Positions 17,982 to 28,800 of a stretch of DNA of 64,000 nt are shown here, piece after piece; position 1 is the stretch's first letter, and each line of letters opens with the position of its first letter. Under the pieces are notes generated by a model, which worked only from the letters and a program-made list of their open reading frames with translations, did not search any database and was not told the DNA's origin. Where the stretch lies: contig CM074133.1 of the NCBI GenBank assembly GCA_037178625.1, positions 3,720,001-3,784,000 on the forward strand, written 5' to 3'. Position numbers and translations under genes: made by a program. The stretch is from Skeletonema tropicum. Taxonomy: Eukaryota; Bacillariophyta; Thalassiosirophyceae; Thalassiosirales; Thalassiosiraceae.

Positions 17982-18881
17982 ATGAGCGAAGATAATGCTG
18001 ATGCGGAGGTAGACAAATCAAGTTGTGCTTCCTGCGGCATCGCTGAAATTGATGACGTCAAATTGAAGAATTGCACCGCTTGTTATCTCGTTAAATACTG
18101 CAGCATTCAATGTCAAAAGGACCACAGGAAACAGCATAAGCGGGACTGTAAAAAACGAGCAGCTGAGTTACGTGATGAATTATTATTTAGGCAGCCGGAG
18201 AGCACACATCGTGGTGACTGCCCCATCTGCTGTTTGCCGCTACCCCTTGATTTCAAGAAATCTAGTGTGACAGAATGCTGCAGCAAAACTATTTGTAATG
18301 GCTGCGCCTATACCAATAGGGCACATGAGTTACAAGCATCACTGATGCCATCGTGCCCGTTCTGTCGTGGAGCGCCAGAAACGGATGAAGAAATTGATAA
18401 GCAAAGGATGAAAAGAGTAGAGGCGAATGATCCAGCTGCGCTAATCGGTGAAGGAGCAGAGCAATACGAGGGGGAAAACTATATCAAAGCATTTGAGTAT
18501 TGGACAAAAGCTGCTGAATTGGGAGACGCTGATGCACATTGTAAATTGGCAGTAATGTATCGTGATGGACATGGTGTTGAGAAGGACAGGGGAAAGGAAA
18601 TGTACCATCTGGAAGAAGCTGCCATTGGTGGACATCCCAATGCTAGATTATTCCTCGGGACTAATGAACTCGAAAATGACAATACGGAAAGAGCAGTGAA
18701 ACATTTTACCATCGGCGCCACGCAAGGTTGTGATTTTTCAATGAGAGCGCTAATGAGAGCTTTCAAGAGGGGAGAAATCAGCAAAGTTGATCTTGCTGCT
18801 ACTCTCCGTGCGCATCAAGCCGCCGTAGATGCAACGAAGAGTCCACAGAGGGAGGCAGTAACACAATCTTATGGATGCTGA
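17982..18881 (+). CDS. MYND-RING-Sel1 protein, copy 5
   Basis: 299 residues, intact, closest to copy 4 (shared TACYLVKYCSIQCQKDHRKQ segment in the MYND finger). RING-like finger CPICCLPLPLD ... CCSKTICNGC ... CPFCRG; Sel1 region AELGDADAHCKLAVMYRDGHG; tail AHQAAVDATKSPQREA. A shortened conserved 5' element ends one base before the ATG. Confidence 0.87.
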   Translation: MSEDNADAEVDKSSCASCGIAEIDDVKLKNCTACYLVKYCSIQCQKDHRKQHKRDCKKRAAELRDELLFRQPESTHRGDCPICCLPLPLDFKKSSVTECCSKTICNGCAYTNRAHELQASLMPSCPFCRGAPETDEEIDKQRMKRVEANDPAALIGEGAEQYEGENYIKAFEYWTKAAELGDADAHCKLAVMYRDGHGVEKDRGKEMYHLEEAAIGGHPNARLFLGTNELENDNTERAVKHFTIGATQGCDFSMRALMRAFKRGEISKVDLAATLRAHQAAVDATKSPQREAVTQSYGC

Positions 18882-19089
18882 AGATGGGTGGTATCATAAG
18901 AGGTGCCAATCTCAGTATTCGTAGCATCACAGCAAGATTTCGGCAAAGCAACTTAATCGCATCTACTTCTTGCTCCAAGCCTGTTCAACAATTTCACCTA
19001 TTTATCTCTATTACAATAGACTTTGTTCAATACATACTTCCTTTTCCACCACTACAAAATTATACTCACCCAGTTTCTCCCTGTCGCAA

Positions 19090-19510
19090 TCAATCAAGAA
19101 GTGAGAAGTTGAGAAGATAGTCTCTTACTCTTGGCTTGATAATATCAGTTATGCTTCTCCCATCGGAATGAAAGACATTGTGTCCGCAATCTTCGACCGA
19201 TTCGAATACAGTGTTGGGACTTTTAGATGCAAAGTCACCACCACTCAACGATACTTCAAAGAAGCGCTTCCCTTCCTCGTAGTTAATGATTCTATCCTTT
19301 TCCGGCCAAACAACAAGACGATTACTATCCGTATCAACATCTTTTACAGAAGAGAATGGGCTATCAGTATTTGCCAATAGATTCAACAACAGCGATGTTT
19401 TGTTCAGCTTTTCCGATTGTGTTGAGTAGAACTCCAACAATCAGAGCTTCTACCAAGCGTTGAACTCCGGTACAAGCTGGAGTGTATCTCTCAGTTGACA
19501 CGGAAATCAT
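19090..19510 (-). pseudogene. Alpha/beta-hydrolase pseudogene with internal deletion
   Basis: The first about 38 codons (from ATG 19510, MISVSTERYTPACTGVQR) and the last about 100 codons match the intact hydrolase at 23058-24158. The middle, about 680 bp including the nucleophile elbow GISLGG, is missing. The join is near 19395 at CGCTGTTG and also shifts the frame. The flanks on both sides match the intact locus (3' flank from about 18990, 5' flank to about 19588), so this is a degenerate copy from a segmental duplication. It cannot encode an active enzyme because the catalytic Ser is gone. Confidence 0.85.
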
Positions 19511-19595
19511 GATAATATGGGTACATTATGGCTTTGATGTTCATTTTTATGAAGATGACGAGACGCCGGCATGATGGTAAGTAGGGCAGAGGGAA

Positions 19596-20489
19596 TGATG
19601 AATGAACTTCGAGCATTGGAGGCCCTGCACTTGTCCCCACGGGCAAGCCATGGAACGATGTGAAAATAACTCTCTCATACGCAGTAGCGGTAACAAAGAA
19701 CGACTCTGCACAACTGCAGAGGATAATTATTGTGCCATTTTGATCAGGTCTGAGATACAAACTCTCTCCTTCTACTTCTCAAAAAGCTGCAGAAATTATT
19801 AAAGATGATTGCCATGGATCGAGAACAGATAAATGACTGCGTTAAAACTTTTTATGACCATTCGATATCCAGGGTTGTCGGTCTGGTCACGTCTCATGTA
19901 ATAACAGCTAAGAATGTGTTGGCTTTCATTTGCTGTTGTGTACTACAAATATGTAATATCATGATAAATATATGTATGAGATAAATAAGACCAAGACTTC
20001 TTTTCTCGTAACAACCTGCACTTCAACATCACTCGGCACTCGAAATTTCCACCAAAATCGCTCACAAAAAATCAATCATGCCGACCATCGCAACGTTAAT
20101 TCAATCATGCCGACCAAAAGCACCGGAGAGCCATTCATTCAATCATGCAGACAGACAGCATTATGAGGATCTCTCACAGCCATTCATTCAATCATGGATG
20201 GCAAATTGCTGTTGCAAGCCTCATGCCGCTGCTTGCTGTGCTCATAATTTTTCATCGAGCAAACTGTCAACATCATTCGCTACCAAACCACCATGTCGGC
20301 CAATTTTCCGCCCTCCGCTGGCCGGCCGCTTGCTATACTACCGCTGCCTCCCAATAGCGTTCACCCGCAAGCATCGCCGCCGCCTTGAAGCAGGCTCCGC
20401 CGCTAACGACTGCAGCCGACGATGGAAGATTACAGGTGAGTTACAACCGATTCATGATCCCCTGTCCGGTTTTAATGGCTGATCGAGCA
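19596..20489. other. Gene-poor region with short direct repeats
   Basis: No convincing gene. ATTCAATCATGC followed by a GACC/GACAGACAG word is repeated at 20072-20110 and 20131-20200 (three to four copies of CATTCAATCATG), which gives spurious open frames. Confidence 0.4.
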
Positions 20490-20497
20490 ACAACTTC

Positions 20498-20715
20498 AGC
20501 GCCGAGGAAAGCCGGCGCTATACAAGTTGGCCCAGCACCGTGGAAGCCGGTGCTATACAAATTGGCCCAGCACCGTGGAAGCCGGTGCTATACAAATTGG
20601 CCCAGGGCTCAGTCCCAGCACCGAGGCAAAGCCGGTGCTATACAAATAAGGCCCATCGCCGAGGTTAGCCGGCGATTAATAAATTGGCCCAGCTTTTCTT
20701 TGCGCCTTCGGGTGC
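20498..20715. ncRNA. Array of six stem-loops with compensatory changes
   Basis: Stem-loops at 20498-20519 (AGCGCCG/CGGCGCT), 20534-20554 and 20569-20589 (AGCACCG/CGGTGCT), 20617-20639 (same arms, other loop), 20655-20676 (ATCGCCG/CGGCGAT) and 20702-20715 (GCGCC-TTCG-GGTGC). The first five sit in a repeat unit of 35-48 bp joined by TATACAAATTGGCCC. Where arms differ between units, both sides changed so that pairing is kept. That points to selection for, or copying of, a folded RNA or DNA rather than a coding frame. No known RNA family is recognised; the strand is not determined. Confidence 0.5.
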
Positions 20716-21703
20716 ACTCGGTTTGGGGTTCCGAGAGAGATAGTAACGGTCGGTTTCCAAGGTTGGTCACGGCGGCCTTCGGAGGTGCTGAGAGGCTTAA
20801 ACAGAGTGTCCGTCCTCCTCAGGGAAAGATTGGCACAGTTCCTTTAGGGTTTGCTAGACCATAAATCCGTCGCTAAACTACCGTTCGATCTCGTTGAAAA
20901 GCAGCTCCACCAACATTTTTAAATCTTTGTTGTGTTTGTCTGCTGTCTCTTTGTATTTTGTATCTCTAATGAATCTTTGTTTTGTTTCCTATCTCTAAAA
21001 ACAGTGCTTGGCAATTCATATAGAGGCACTCTCTTCGCATGGCGTATCACAAGCTACACAGCCAGCGTCCATACATCCACCGCAACTCGGACCAAGCAGA
21101 GACTCTTGACGTAAGGCCTTCACTAGCAGGGAGGAACAAGACGGCAAGTTGAGTTTGAGCAGTCGAGCAGGGCCATCTCTCAAGTTGCGACCATCGCCGT
21201 CGCGTGTCTTATGTCACATTATTTGCTGCCTTTCTCTAGAGAGATAGACAGACGGGATGATTGGGAATTGGCATTTTCGTCTCCATAGGTCGTAGGAATG
21301 AGTCTTTAGATAATGTGTCTCATGATTGTCAGATGTAAATATAATAAGTCCAATTCCACTGCTAGCTTGATCTTATGCTCGACCCTCTTGAGATCCACTC
21401 AACAAATGTGTACGTCACGCTCAGTTCCTATAAACATCACTCGATCATATCATCCTCGTCTCTACTTGTTGCGTTCATTGTCCTCTAAGATAAGAGTATC
21501 GAGAGTGCAGATAGAGTGCAGAGGTGCGATAGTATTGAAACTTCCCTCCGACAAAAATGACACACATGACTTCGCCAATGATATTACGTATCTTCTCGAC
21601 TGCGACATTTACATTGATGATTTGTACCACCACACGACACAGGACGAGAGACGCGACGACGAAGAACATATGATCTCATCAACCTAAAGCCCCACACACA
21701 TCA
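20716..21703. other. Region downstream of the stem-loop array, no gene recognised
   Basis: About 990 bp. 20716-20870 is GC-richer, with further small hairpins (CTCGG...CCGAG at 20718-20734), and may belong to the array. 21313-21687 has a 124-codon open frame without recognisable features; I do not support it as a gene. Confidence 0.35.
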
Positions 21704-22250
21704 ATGATGATGGCAGCCAAGCCGCCTACCCGTCTCAACAATGCCCCTCGCCGCACCACACAACAACATAAACATCTTGATGATGAAGAAGAAAAAGACG
21801 AAGATGAAATCATCCCCAACCAAATGAAAATGCTCCAACTATCACAACCTCAGCATCTCCAATCCCTCCACGACCATCCCCTCTCAGCAACTATGTGGAT
21901 TATCAATCGACACGGGAGGATGATCCCCCTCCACGCGGCACTATTGTACGGTGCTCAATCTCATGTCACGCTAAAAATACTAAACGCATAACCGAATGCC
22001 GCACGAGAGAAGGATTTGCAGGGAAGACTAGTTTAATTAAATGAGAGTTTTGAATGAATTCGTGAGAGTTTATCCGGAGAGTTTGTGGGCTGGTGGAGAT
22101 ATTGCAGTCGATGATACAATAATTGATGCAAAGGAGTCAAAGCAAGAAGAAGACCTCGCGCTTAGTTCTGAGCATAATAAAGCATTGCATCGTATCGATG
22201 AAGACAGAAGTTATGACGACATCTTTCATGGTCTGTCGGGTTAATTTGAC
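21704..22250 (+). pseudogene. Ankyrin-like repeat protein, decayed
   Basis: From ATG 21704 an acidic N-terminus leads to NRHGRMIPLHAALLYGAQ, then to LKILNA-stop-PNAAREKDLQGRL. Diatom ankyrin-type proteins often read '...AYPNAAREKD..GRLPLH', so the TAA at about 21988 probably replaces a Tyr codon. A further piece, LNEFVRVYPESLWAG (22041 on), resembles the next repeat. Several stops and short frames follow. 22255-22625 contains internally repeated words (AAGTTCTTTCTCC...TGTA, AATCTTGGCATCAAGAGAAGAA), which suggests the 3' part was built of repeats too. Confidence 0.45.
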
Positions 22251-22425
22251 AAAGATGATAAAGCCGCAATTCAGACTGCCAAGCATCTGTCTCCCTGTAG
22301 TGATGACACGCAAGCATCTTTGGCAGTATATAGCAGATATAACGACTGTGACAAGAGAGAAACGAAAAAATAATACTACAAAGCGCCCTTTGTCTAATCT
22401 TGGCATCAAGAGAAGAATCAAGAGA

Positions 22426-22630
22426 AAGAAGAATGGAGCATTGGATGGGCAAGTTCTTTCTCCGTGTAATGAAGACACAAGCATCTTTTCTAATCTCTGG
22501 ATTCATTTGACAAAGATGATGATGATCAAGTTCTTTCTCCATGTACTCAAGACACAACCATATTTTCGAATCTTGGCATCAAGAGAAGAAGGCAGAGAAG
22601 AAAGAAAGGGGAAGAATGGAGCATTAACGA
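22426..22630. repeat. Imperfect internal repeats 3' of the ankyrin-like pseudogene
   Basis: CAAGTTCTTTCTCC followed by GTGTAATGAAGACACAAGCAT or a variant occurs at 22450 and 22528 and, more diverged, near 22280. AATCTTGGCATCAAGAGAAGAA occurs at 22398 and 22570. These look like remains of a repeat-built coding region. Confidence 0.5.
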
Positions 22631-23057
22631 CCTAGCGAGTACAATGGGAAGCAGCATGAGTTTTGAAAGCATTGGATTATCCTATTTAAAAAAGAGGGGA
22701 GCAAAAGTCCAGTATGAAGACAGTGTGTTTGTCGCATGTGCAGTTCTGCCGTGAAAATCAAGAAGGAGATGGACAATATACGAAGGGAATTGCATGCATT
22801 TGATCTAGTGATGCTACCTTGCTCATGGAATAAGAAGTACACATGGAACATGAAACGCAGGGTGGATAGCTCTCATCAAGCAAGCTATCTCTTTCTAATA
22901 ATAAGAGGTTAAAGGCAGCGTTGTACTGGCGTCCAAACAATTTCATTTATTTGTGTTGATACAATTTGATACAATACTCTATCCTTCACTCCACAGATAA
23001 TTCCTTTCTCACCACTACCTACAAAATTACACTCACCCAGATTCTCCCTGTCTCATA

Positions 23058-24158
23058 TCAATCATACTGTGAGAAGTTGAGAAGATAGTCTCTTACCCTT
23101 GGCTTGATAATATCAAGTATACTTCTCCCATCGGAATGAAAGACATGTCCGCAATCTTCGACCGATTCGAATACAGTGTTGGGACTTTTAGATGCTAAGC
23201 CACCACCACTCAACGATACTTCAAAGAAGCGCATCCCTTCCTCGTAGTTGATGATTCTATCCTTTTCCGGCCAAACAACAAGACGCTTACTATCCGCATC
23301 AACATCTTTTACAGAAGAGAATGGACTATCAGTATTTGCCAATAGATTCAGCAACAGCGCCCTAAAGTGTCCTGCCGGAACTCCCCTTTTCGACTGACGG
23401 TAAACAGATTCCAAGAAGAACTGCGGCACTGGATCCAACTTTTCACGAGTGTAATCATCACGTCCTGTGGATAGGTCTCTCATTAACATTTCGACGTCGT
23501 GCCTACTTTCAAAGCAGCAAAAGTTGTTGGACCCATCCCTTATACCATTGACTAGATCCTTGTCGACACAGCAGAGTATGGCTGGTGAGACCAGTACTGC
23601 ACGTTTGATGATATCTGGTCGGTGGTGCTGGAGGTAGTAGCATGCTGCTCCTCCGAGAGAGATGCCAAATGCATTAGTGTTGCGACTACACTTGACCGTG
23701 TCGAGGAATTCAGAAGTCGACTCCAACATTCGATTATGTGTGGGTAGTGTGTAGTTGTCGGGATCGAAACATAATCGATTGCTGATATCACGACCGTGAC
23801 CCATCTGCTCTGGACACAGGATGCGCACGTTGGGAGGAATATCCAAACTTGCAACAAAGCCTGACAAGTCTTCAGAACGTTGAGTGATGCCGTGAAAGAG
23901 GAGGATCGTTGGTTGGTTGAGTTTATCTTGATGAAAGCTGTCATTTTCGTCAACGACTGCTTCTCGTTCGTGATAATACATGGTGTAACCGCATTGAGGT
24001 AGATAAACTTCCTTGGCGACCAATCCACTCTTGGTCAAGGCAATGTTTTGTGCAGCTTTCCCGATTGTGTTGAGTAGAACTCCACCAATCAGAGCTTCTA
24101 CCCAGCGTTGAGCTCGGGTACAAGCCGGAGTGTATCTCTCAGTTGACACGGAAATCAT
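23058..24158 (-). CDS. Alpha/beta-hydrolase fold protein
   Basis: 366 residues, single exon, from ATG 24158. Family marks in order: the oxyanion-hole segment ILLFHGITQ (about 86-94), the nucleophile elbow NAFGISLGGAACYY (Ser about 168), a candidate acid in VWPEKDRIINYEEG (about 303), and a candidate catalytic His in EDCGHVFHSDG (about 346). These positions fit the Ser-Asp-His triad of serine hydrolases (esterase, lipase or C-C hydrolase); the substrate cannot be told. The N-terminal 40 residues are mildly hydrophobic (VEALIGGVLLNTIG) and could be a membrane or targeting segment. A deleted copy of the whole locus sits at 19090-19510. Confidence 0.8.
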   Translation of the reverse strand: MISVSTERYTPACTRAQRWVEALIGGVLLNTIGKAAQNIALTKSGLVAKEVYLPQCGYTMYYHEREAVVDENDSFHQDKLNQPTILLFHGITQRSEDLSGFVASLDIPPNVRILCPEQMGHGRDISNRLCFDPDNYTLPTHNRMLESTSEFLDTVKCSRNTNAFGISLGGAACYYLQHHRPDIIKRAVLVSPAILCCVDKDLVNGIRDGSNNFCCFESRHDVEMLMRDLSTGRDDYTREKLDPVPQFFLESVYRQSKRGVPAGHFRALLLNLLANTDSPFSSVKDVDADSKRLVVWPEKDRIINYEEGMRFFEVSLSGGGLASKSPNTVFESVEDCGHVFHSDGRSILDIIKPRVRDYLLNFSQYD

Positions 24159-24235
24159 GATGATATGAATGCATTATGGCTTTGATGTTCATTTTTATGA
24201 AGATGACGAGACGCTGGAATGATGGTAAGTAGGGC

Positions 24236-24959
24236 TTTACTTTATATTGGCACGATCGTTCCAGGCAGGACAGGAACAGAACAGAACACTAATGTCTGGC
24301 GTGGTCTTGCTTGTAGCAGGGCCTGTCCATGTATGTGTGTAGGCGTAGCACTGGAGATTCGAGTGCACGACTTCACACTGTCACGATCGGTTTACTGGAA
24401 CCGTTAGCAGCGTTTGAGCTCATGCTTCCGACCCGACCCAAGATATTGCCCTTGATTGCATTGGATTGATGGAGCTTCTGGTTCTTTATGTCACAAGAAG
24501 AGAACCAGGGAGAGCGGGAGATGAGAAGCAACATCAGCTAGTGCGAGTCAAAAGTGCATTCCAACATCATTTTCCAATGCTAGCGGATCGATTGGGGAAG
24601 CAATCTTCTGCGGACTTGCCACTGAACTAGAGATACCTAGACTGCACTCCTCTTATTACCTAAAATGGGCAAGTTCAGATCCAGCTTGCCCAGTAAACAG
24701 CTCCTGAATACCATCCTAAACTAATCACTTATTTATCTTACTATCTGGAAGATTCCAAATTCCTTTTGGTTACACACCTCTGTAGGATTTCAATGTAGGA
24801 ACTGTTTCAAATTTTTGGCTCGTCGGTGGTTTGACATTTCAGTGTTGCTGTGTGGAAAAGCACGGTGAAGACAGCGGTGTCATTTTTCATAATTTTCCTC
24901 AGCAAAAAATCTCACAACTTTTACAACAAAGCCCTACTACAACGAACATTACATAGAAC
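24236..24959. other. Intergenic region upstream of the HMG-box gene
   Basis: 724 bp, presumably containing the HMG-box promoter. No additional gene, RNA or repeat recognised. Confidence 0.5.
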
Positions 24960-25631
24960 ATGCCTCCCAAGAAGAAGACCGACGCTGCTGATAAGGCTGA
25001 AAAGCCCAAGAAGGCTAAGGTAGGTATTTTTTCATACATCATGCTAAATGCCGTTCACTGAGAGAGTGGCCGAGCCGACGTTCCCTGCCGGGATGCTCTT
25101 GCGATATGCATATCATACTTATCACTTAGGAAATTAGGTAAATGTTGCATTATCGCTACCTAGACATCATTGAACCAACAATTGGAGTCTTCATACGCCG
25201 AGGGCAGCTCTTTCGATATGCATTTTGATAGAAGGAAGCGATGTTAGAAGGAAGCGATGTTCGTGTGGGTGAATTAAGTGCACGCTCAACAATGACATGT
25301 CTCTAACTTTCGTCCGCACCAACGCTGCTTCCCTGCAACACACTCACGATTCAACTCAATGCCCATTTATATGCCCATTTATATGCCCATTCGACTGTCT
25401 ACCACGCACACGTGCACATGATTGCTACACAAATAATAGGCCACGAAAGCCAAAGCAAAGGGAGCCAAAGCCAAAAAGCCCCTCACTGGCTACATGCTCT
25501 TCGCCAAGGAGATGCGCCCAACAATCAAAGAAGAAAATCCTGAAATGTCGTTCGGTGAGCTCGGAAAGGAGTTGGGAGCAAGGTGGCGTGCTCTTTCGGA
25601 TGAGGAGAAGGCCGAATACAAGAAGGATTGA
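24960..25631 (+). CDS. HMG-box protein (NHP6/HMGB-like), two exons
   Basis: Exon 1 at 24960-25019 (MPPKKKTDAADKAEKPKKAK), a 420-bp GT-AG intron (25020-25439) and exon 2 at 25440-25631, giving 83 residues. After a Lys/Ala-rich tail the HMG box reads KKPLTGYMLFAKEMRPTIKE, then ENPEMSFGELGKELGARWRA and LSDEEKAEYKKD. This has the Pro-Leu-x-x-Tyr-Met-x-Phe start, the central Trp and the Asp-Glu-Lys-x-x-Tyr end of the family. Such proteins bend DNA without sequence specificity and act as chromatin architectural factors in the nucleus. Both splice sites are consensus-like (GTAGGT, TAATAG) and exon joining is in phase 0. Length fits single-box NHP6-type proteins. Confidence 0.88.
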
Positions 25632-25869
25632 AATTGAATTGATTGAACGTGATAGATGTTGATTCATTAGGGAGGAGGAATGGTTCGAAGTCTTCGTCTT
25701 TCTTCTTTCCTGGTGAATCATCGAGACATTTGCATATCGTTGTAGAGGAATGACTATTATTCATAAAAGAGTAGAGACGTTAGATATTATGTCTAGAGAG
25801 AGAGAAATCATGTGGGAGAGTGCAATCATAAGACATATTATTTAAGCTTCATCATAAAATCATGCTCTC

Positions 25870-28800
25870 TCAGTGTAGATGGTATAAAGAAAGTAGACAG
25901 ATGAGAATTCCTCCGAGACGGTAAGATTGCCATCCTCCACCCCCAGACGAGTGGCCCTCAGAATACTTCACATACCACGGCAAATCTGCACCCCGCTGAG
26001 TTGGTTCGATAGTTTCTAAAGGAGCGGAAGAAGGCTCATTAGACTCTTCATCTGCCTCGGTGGTAGGCTCTTCTATTGTTTTTGCCTCGCAGCAAGCTGC
26101 AGATAATTCATTCTGTGCTGATGTGCATATAGCATCTCCGGCAAAGACTGACTGCTTTAGAAAGGACTGAATCATGACACAAGTGGATTCCCTTCCATTA
26201 TACAATACGATGCCAGTGTCGATTACGATTTCGCCACGCCGACATAAGCTACAAGGAGTATCGGTAGCAGTAGGATAGTTGCTCTCTCCCCCATCAACTA
26301 CTGAGTCAGCACCCGTCTGCGTTTGTGGAGAGCAGTCAATCCTACGGTAAACGCTCCTGCCCTTCCCGCAATTGTTCAAAGATGCACTGGTTCCACAATA
26401 GTTATTTCCTCGACACATTTCGTTTATGCCAATAGAATCTTGACAGTACGGAATCTTGAATGGAACGGTAATGTCTCGTGAAGGACACTCTTCGATTGAT
26501 ACTACCTCGTTGCAAAAAGTGGGACAGAGAGGCTGAGCTTCGGATTCAGTCGCCTTAGATGGAGGTCCCGAAGAAGGTGCCATTGATTGCAATTTGGATG
26601 GTGTGAGTTGATGGAAAGCAACTGAGAATACGGTTGGTTGAAGAGTTTGGGGCACTTTGATTTTTGTTGGTTTGATTGTTGCCATGATTGGAACGGCAGT
26701 GGATGGCACCATGATGCTCGGAGAGGCAGTTTTTTGCATGGCAGGGATAGGAGCTGCTGTTTGAGATTGAGAATGTACTTCTGAAAGCTTGACCATTGTT
26801 TTGAAAAAGTTTGCAACGAACTTCTCCCTTGTATGTGATGATTCTCTGCTGATAGCATTTGTATCAAGCACTGAAGAATCAGCTACAACATGAAGAAAAT
26901 TCATGTCAACCATCCCACCATTCACAAATTTGTGTAGCTCGTCGATGAACGTCACTCCATTATCTTCACGTCGTTGCATATGTAACACCCAGTGCGTCAT
27001 TGCTGTCATCCATCTCAGCAAGGAACCTTCTCTACTACGGTGATTGCAAAGAGACTGAACCGAGCTGCAAAAGTTCAGACCAGAAAATTTACCAGAAGCA
27101 GGACCCTCTGCTCCAATATATTTATTCAAGAAGCCGAGAGTGCAAGCACAGCCGACCCCACCTTGTTTGCATTCTATTCCTTCCACATCAGATGACGGGG
27201 GGCACATGACCCGTAGCTGTTGAGTCTCAAAAGTTGTGTCGAAAGCATCAAGTCCACATGCCAAGAGATCAGGCGTACATCTTTCGTGTACGATCGTATC
27301 CGTCATCATTTTTGCAATAAAGAGAGCTAAATTGGCGATTCCAAACTCCACCTCAAGATTTATTAATTCGTCGACAGATTGCTCCCCTCCTAGATAAAAA
27401 TAGTTGTCATTCATCCCTGCATTTGAATAGAATAATAATGCCGAATGAAAGCCTTCATACGTGTACAAGCTGGATGTGATGGGTGCTCCACCATTGGTTA
27501 TAAGAACAAAAATTTCGCTTCGCAGTGTAGACTCAATGCTCTCAATAATATGTTGAACTCGTTCTATATTCTCACTTGGTGATTTTGGAATCGGATCTCT
27601 CGAAATGGGAGGAAAGAAGACAGTCTTTTTACTCTGGGTGGGATGAAAAGTTGGGGACAGAGTTTGTTCCAATGGATTCGATGGGCCTGGACTAGCCAAT
27701 GATGGAGTCGTTGGTCTTGGACTAGCAGTATCACTAATTGCCGATTCATTCTCGCAGAATGTACTAAGCACAAAGCACTGAAGTCCATGAAAGCAGTACC
27801 CACCCGGGCACTCATACAGAGGTCGACCACAATTTTTATATGCCTCATTGCGCGTGTGTCCGCACCATCGGTTTGTAAGCGTTGTTTCGAAGCTATCAGG
27901 ATTGCTGCTTTCAGATCCTGGACGTGATGTAGGTGATTCACTAACATTGGGTATTGTCGGTGAGGAAGTCAGAGGGACTGCCGCCTGAGGCTGTGGTGTT
28001 AATATTTTGACTGGGGAGGAAGATGGAAATGTCGTAGGACTACCCGTTTGTATTCGTGTTGGATGTTGAGTTGGTAGAGGCGACGGTGGAGCAAACTCCA
28101 ATATGTTACATGTTCCAACCCAGCAATACTCACCAGTTGGGCACTCCTGCTGAAGGCCGCTTGGACAATGCGATTCAACCGAACAGCGACTTTGCGCATC
28201 TTGGAACGAAAATCCACAAAAGCTTGTGTTCATCGGATCGTCATACATAACTGGTTTTCCTGTCGGCTTCATCGTTGGTGGACCATCCAGCTTTTCTTTC
28301 ATGTTACATTCAGTATCAGCGAAGCAAGATTGGCCGACAGGACATTCACTACCATCTCCACACCATTGCATTTCGCATGTATTTGCTTGTGCCCAATCCT
28401 CGCCGCAGAAATTGAAATATTCTCTTGCATAACTTGCTAATGGCGAGGGCGTTGGTTTCATTGTTGGCGCTTGAGTAACTCCGTAGCCTGGTCGTATTCT
28501 AGCATCACATGCCGTATTTTCAAAACAAAGTTGACCATAATCGCAGTTTGTAGTCGTTCCATCGGGGCATGGCTGTGTATTGCACATTTTGTTGATGTCC
28601 TCCAGAAGTACTCCACAAAAGAAATGATCCGTCGGCTGAATTGCATTCATCTCCACATATTAGTCACTTTCATTAATAAAATACTTCGCAGTATCAAAGA
28701 GTATAAACAGATAGCACTTACATCATCCGATGGGTAACTCAACCCCATCTCTTCCGCCAACTCCTGTTGTGTCGGTCGATTCATGAACCCACCCAACTCA

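Noticed and set aside
20498..20715. CRISPR-like array
   Set aside because: Units are of uneven spacing, the 'spacers' are constant linkers, and the genome is eukaryotic; the paired arms fit stem-loops better.
20385..20864. 159-codon open frame over the stem-loop array
   Set aside because: Its repeats (WKPVLYKLAQHRGS type) come only from the tandem DNA units, and the base changes preserve pairing rather than codons.
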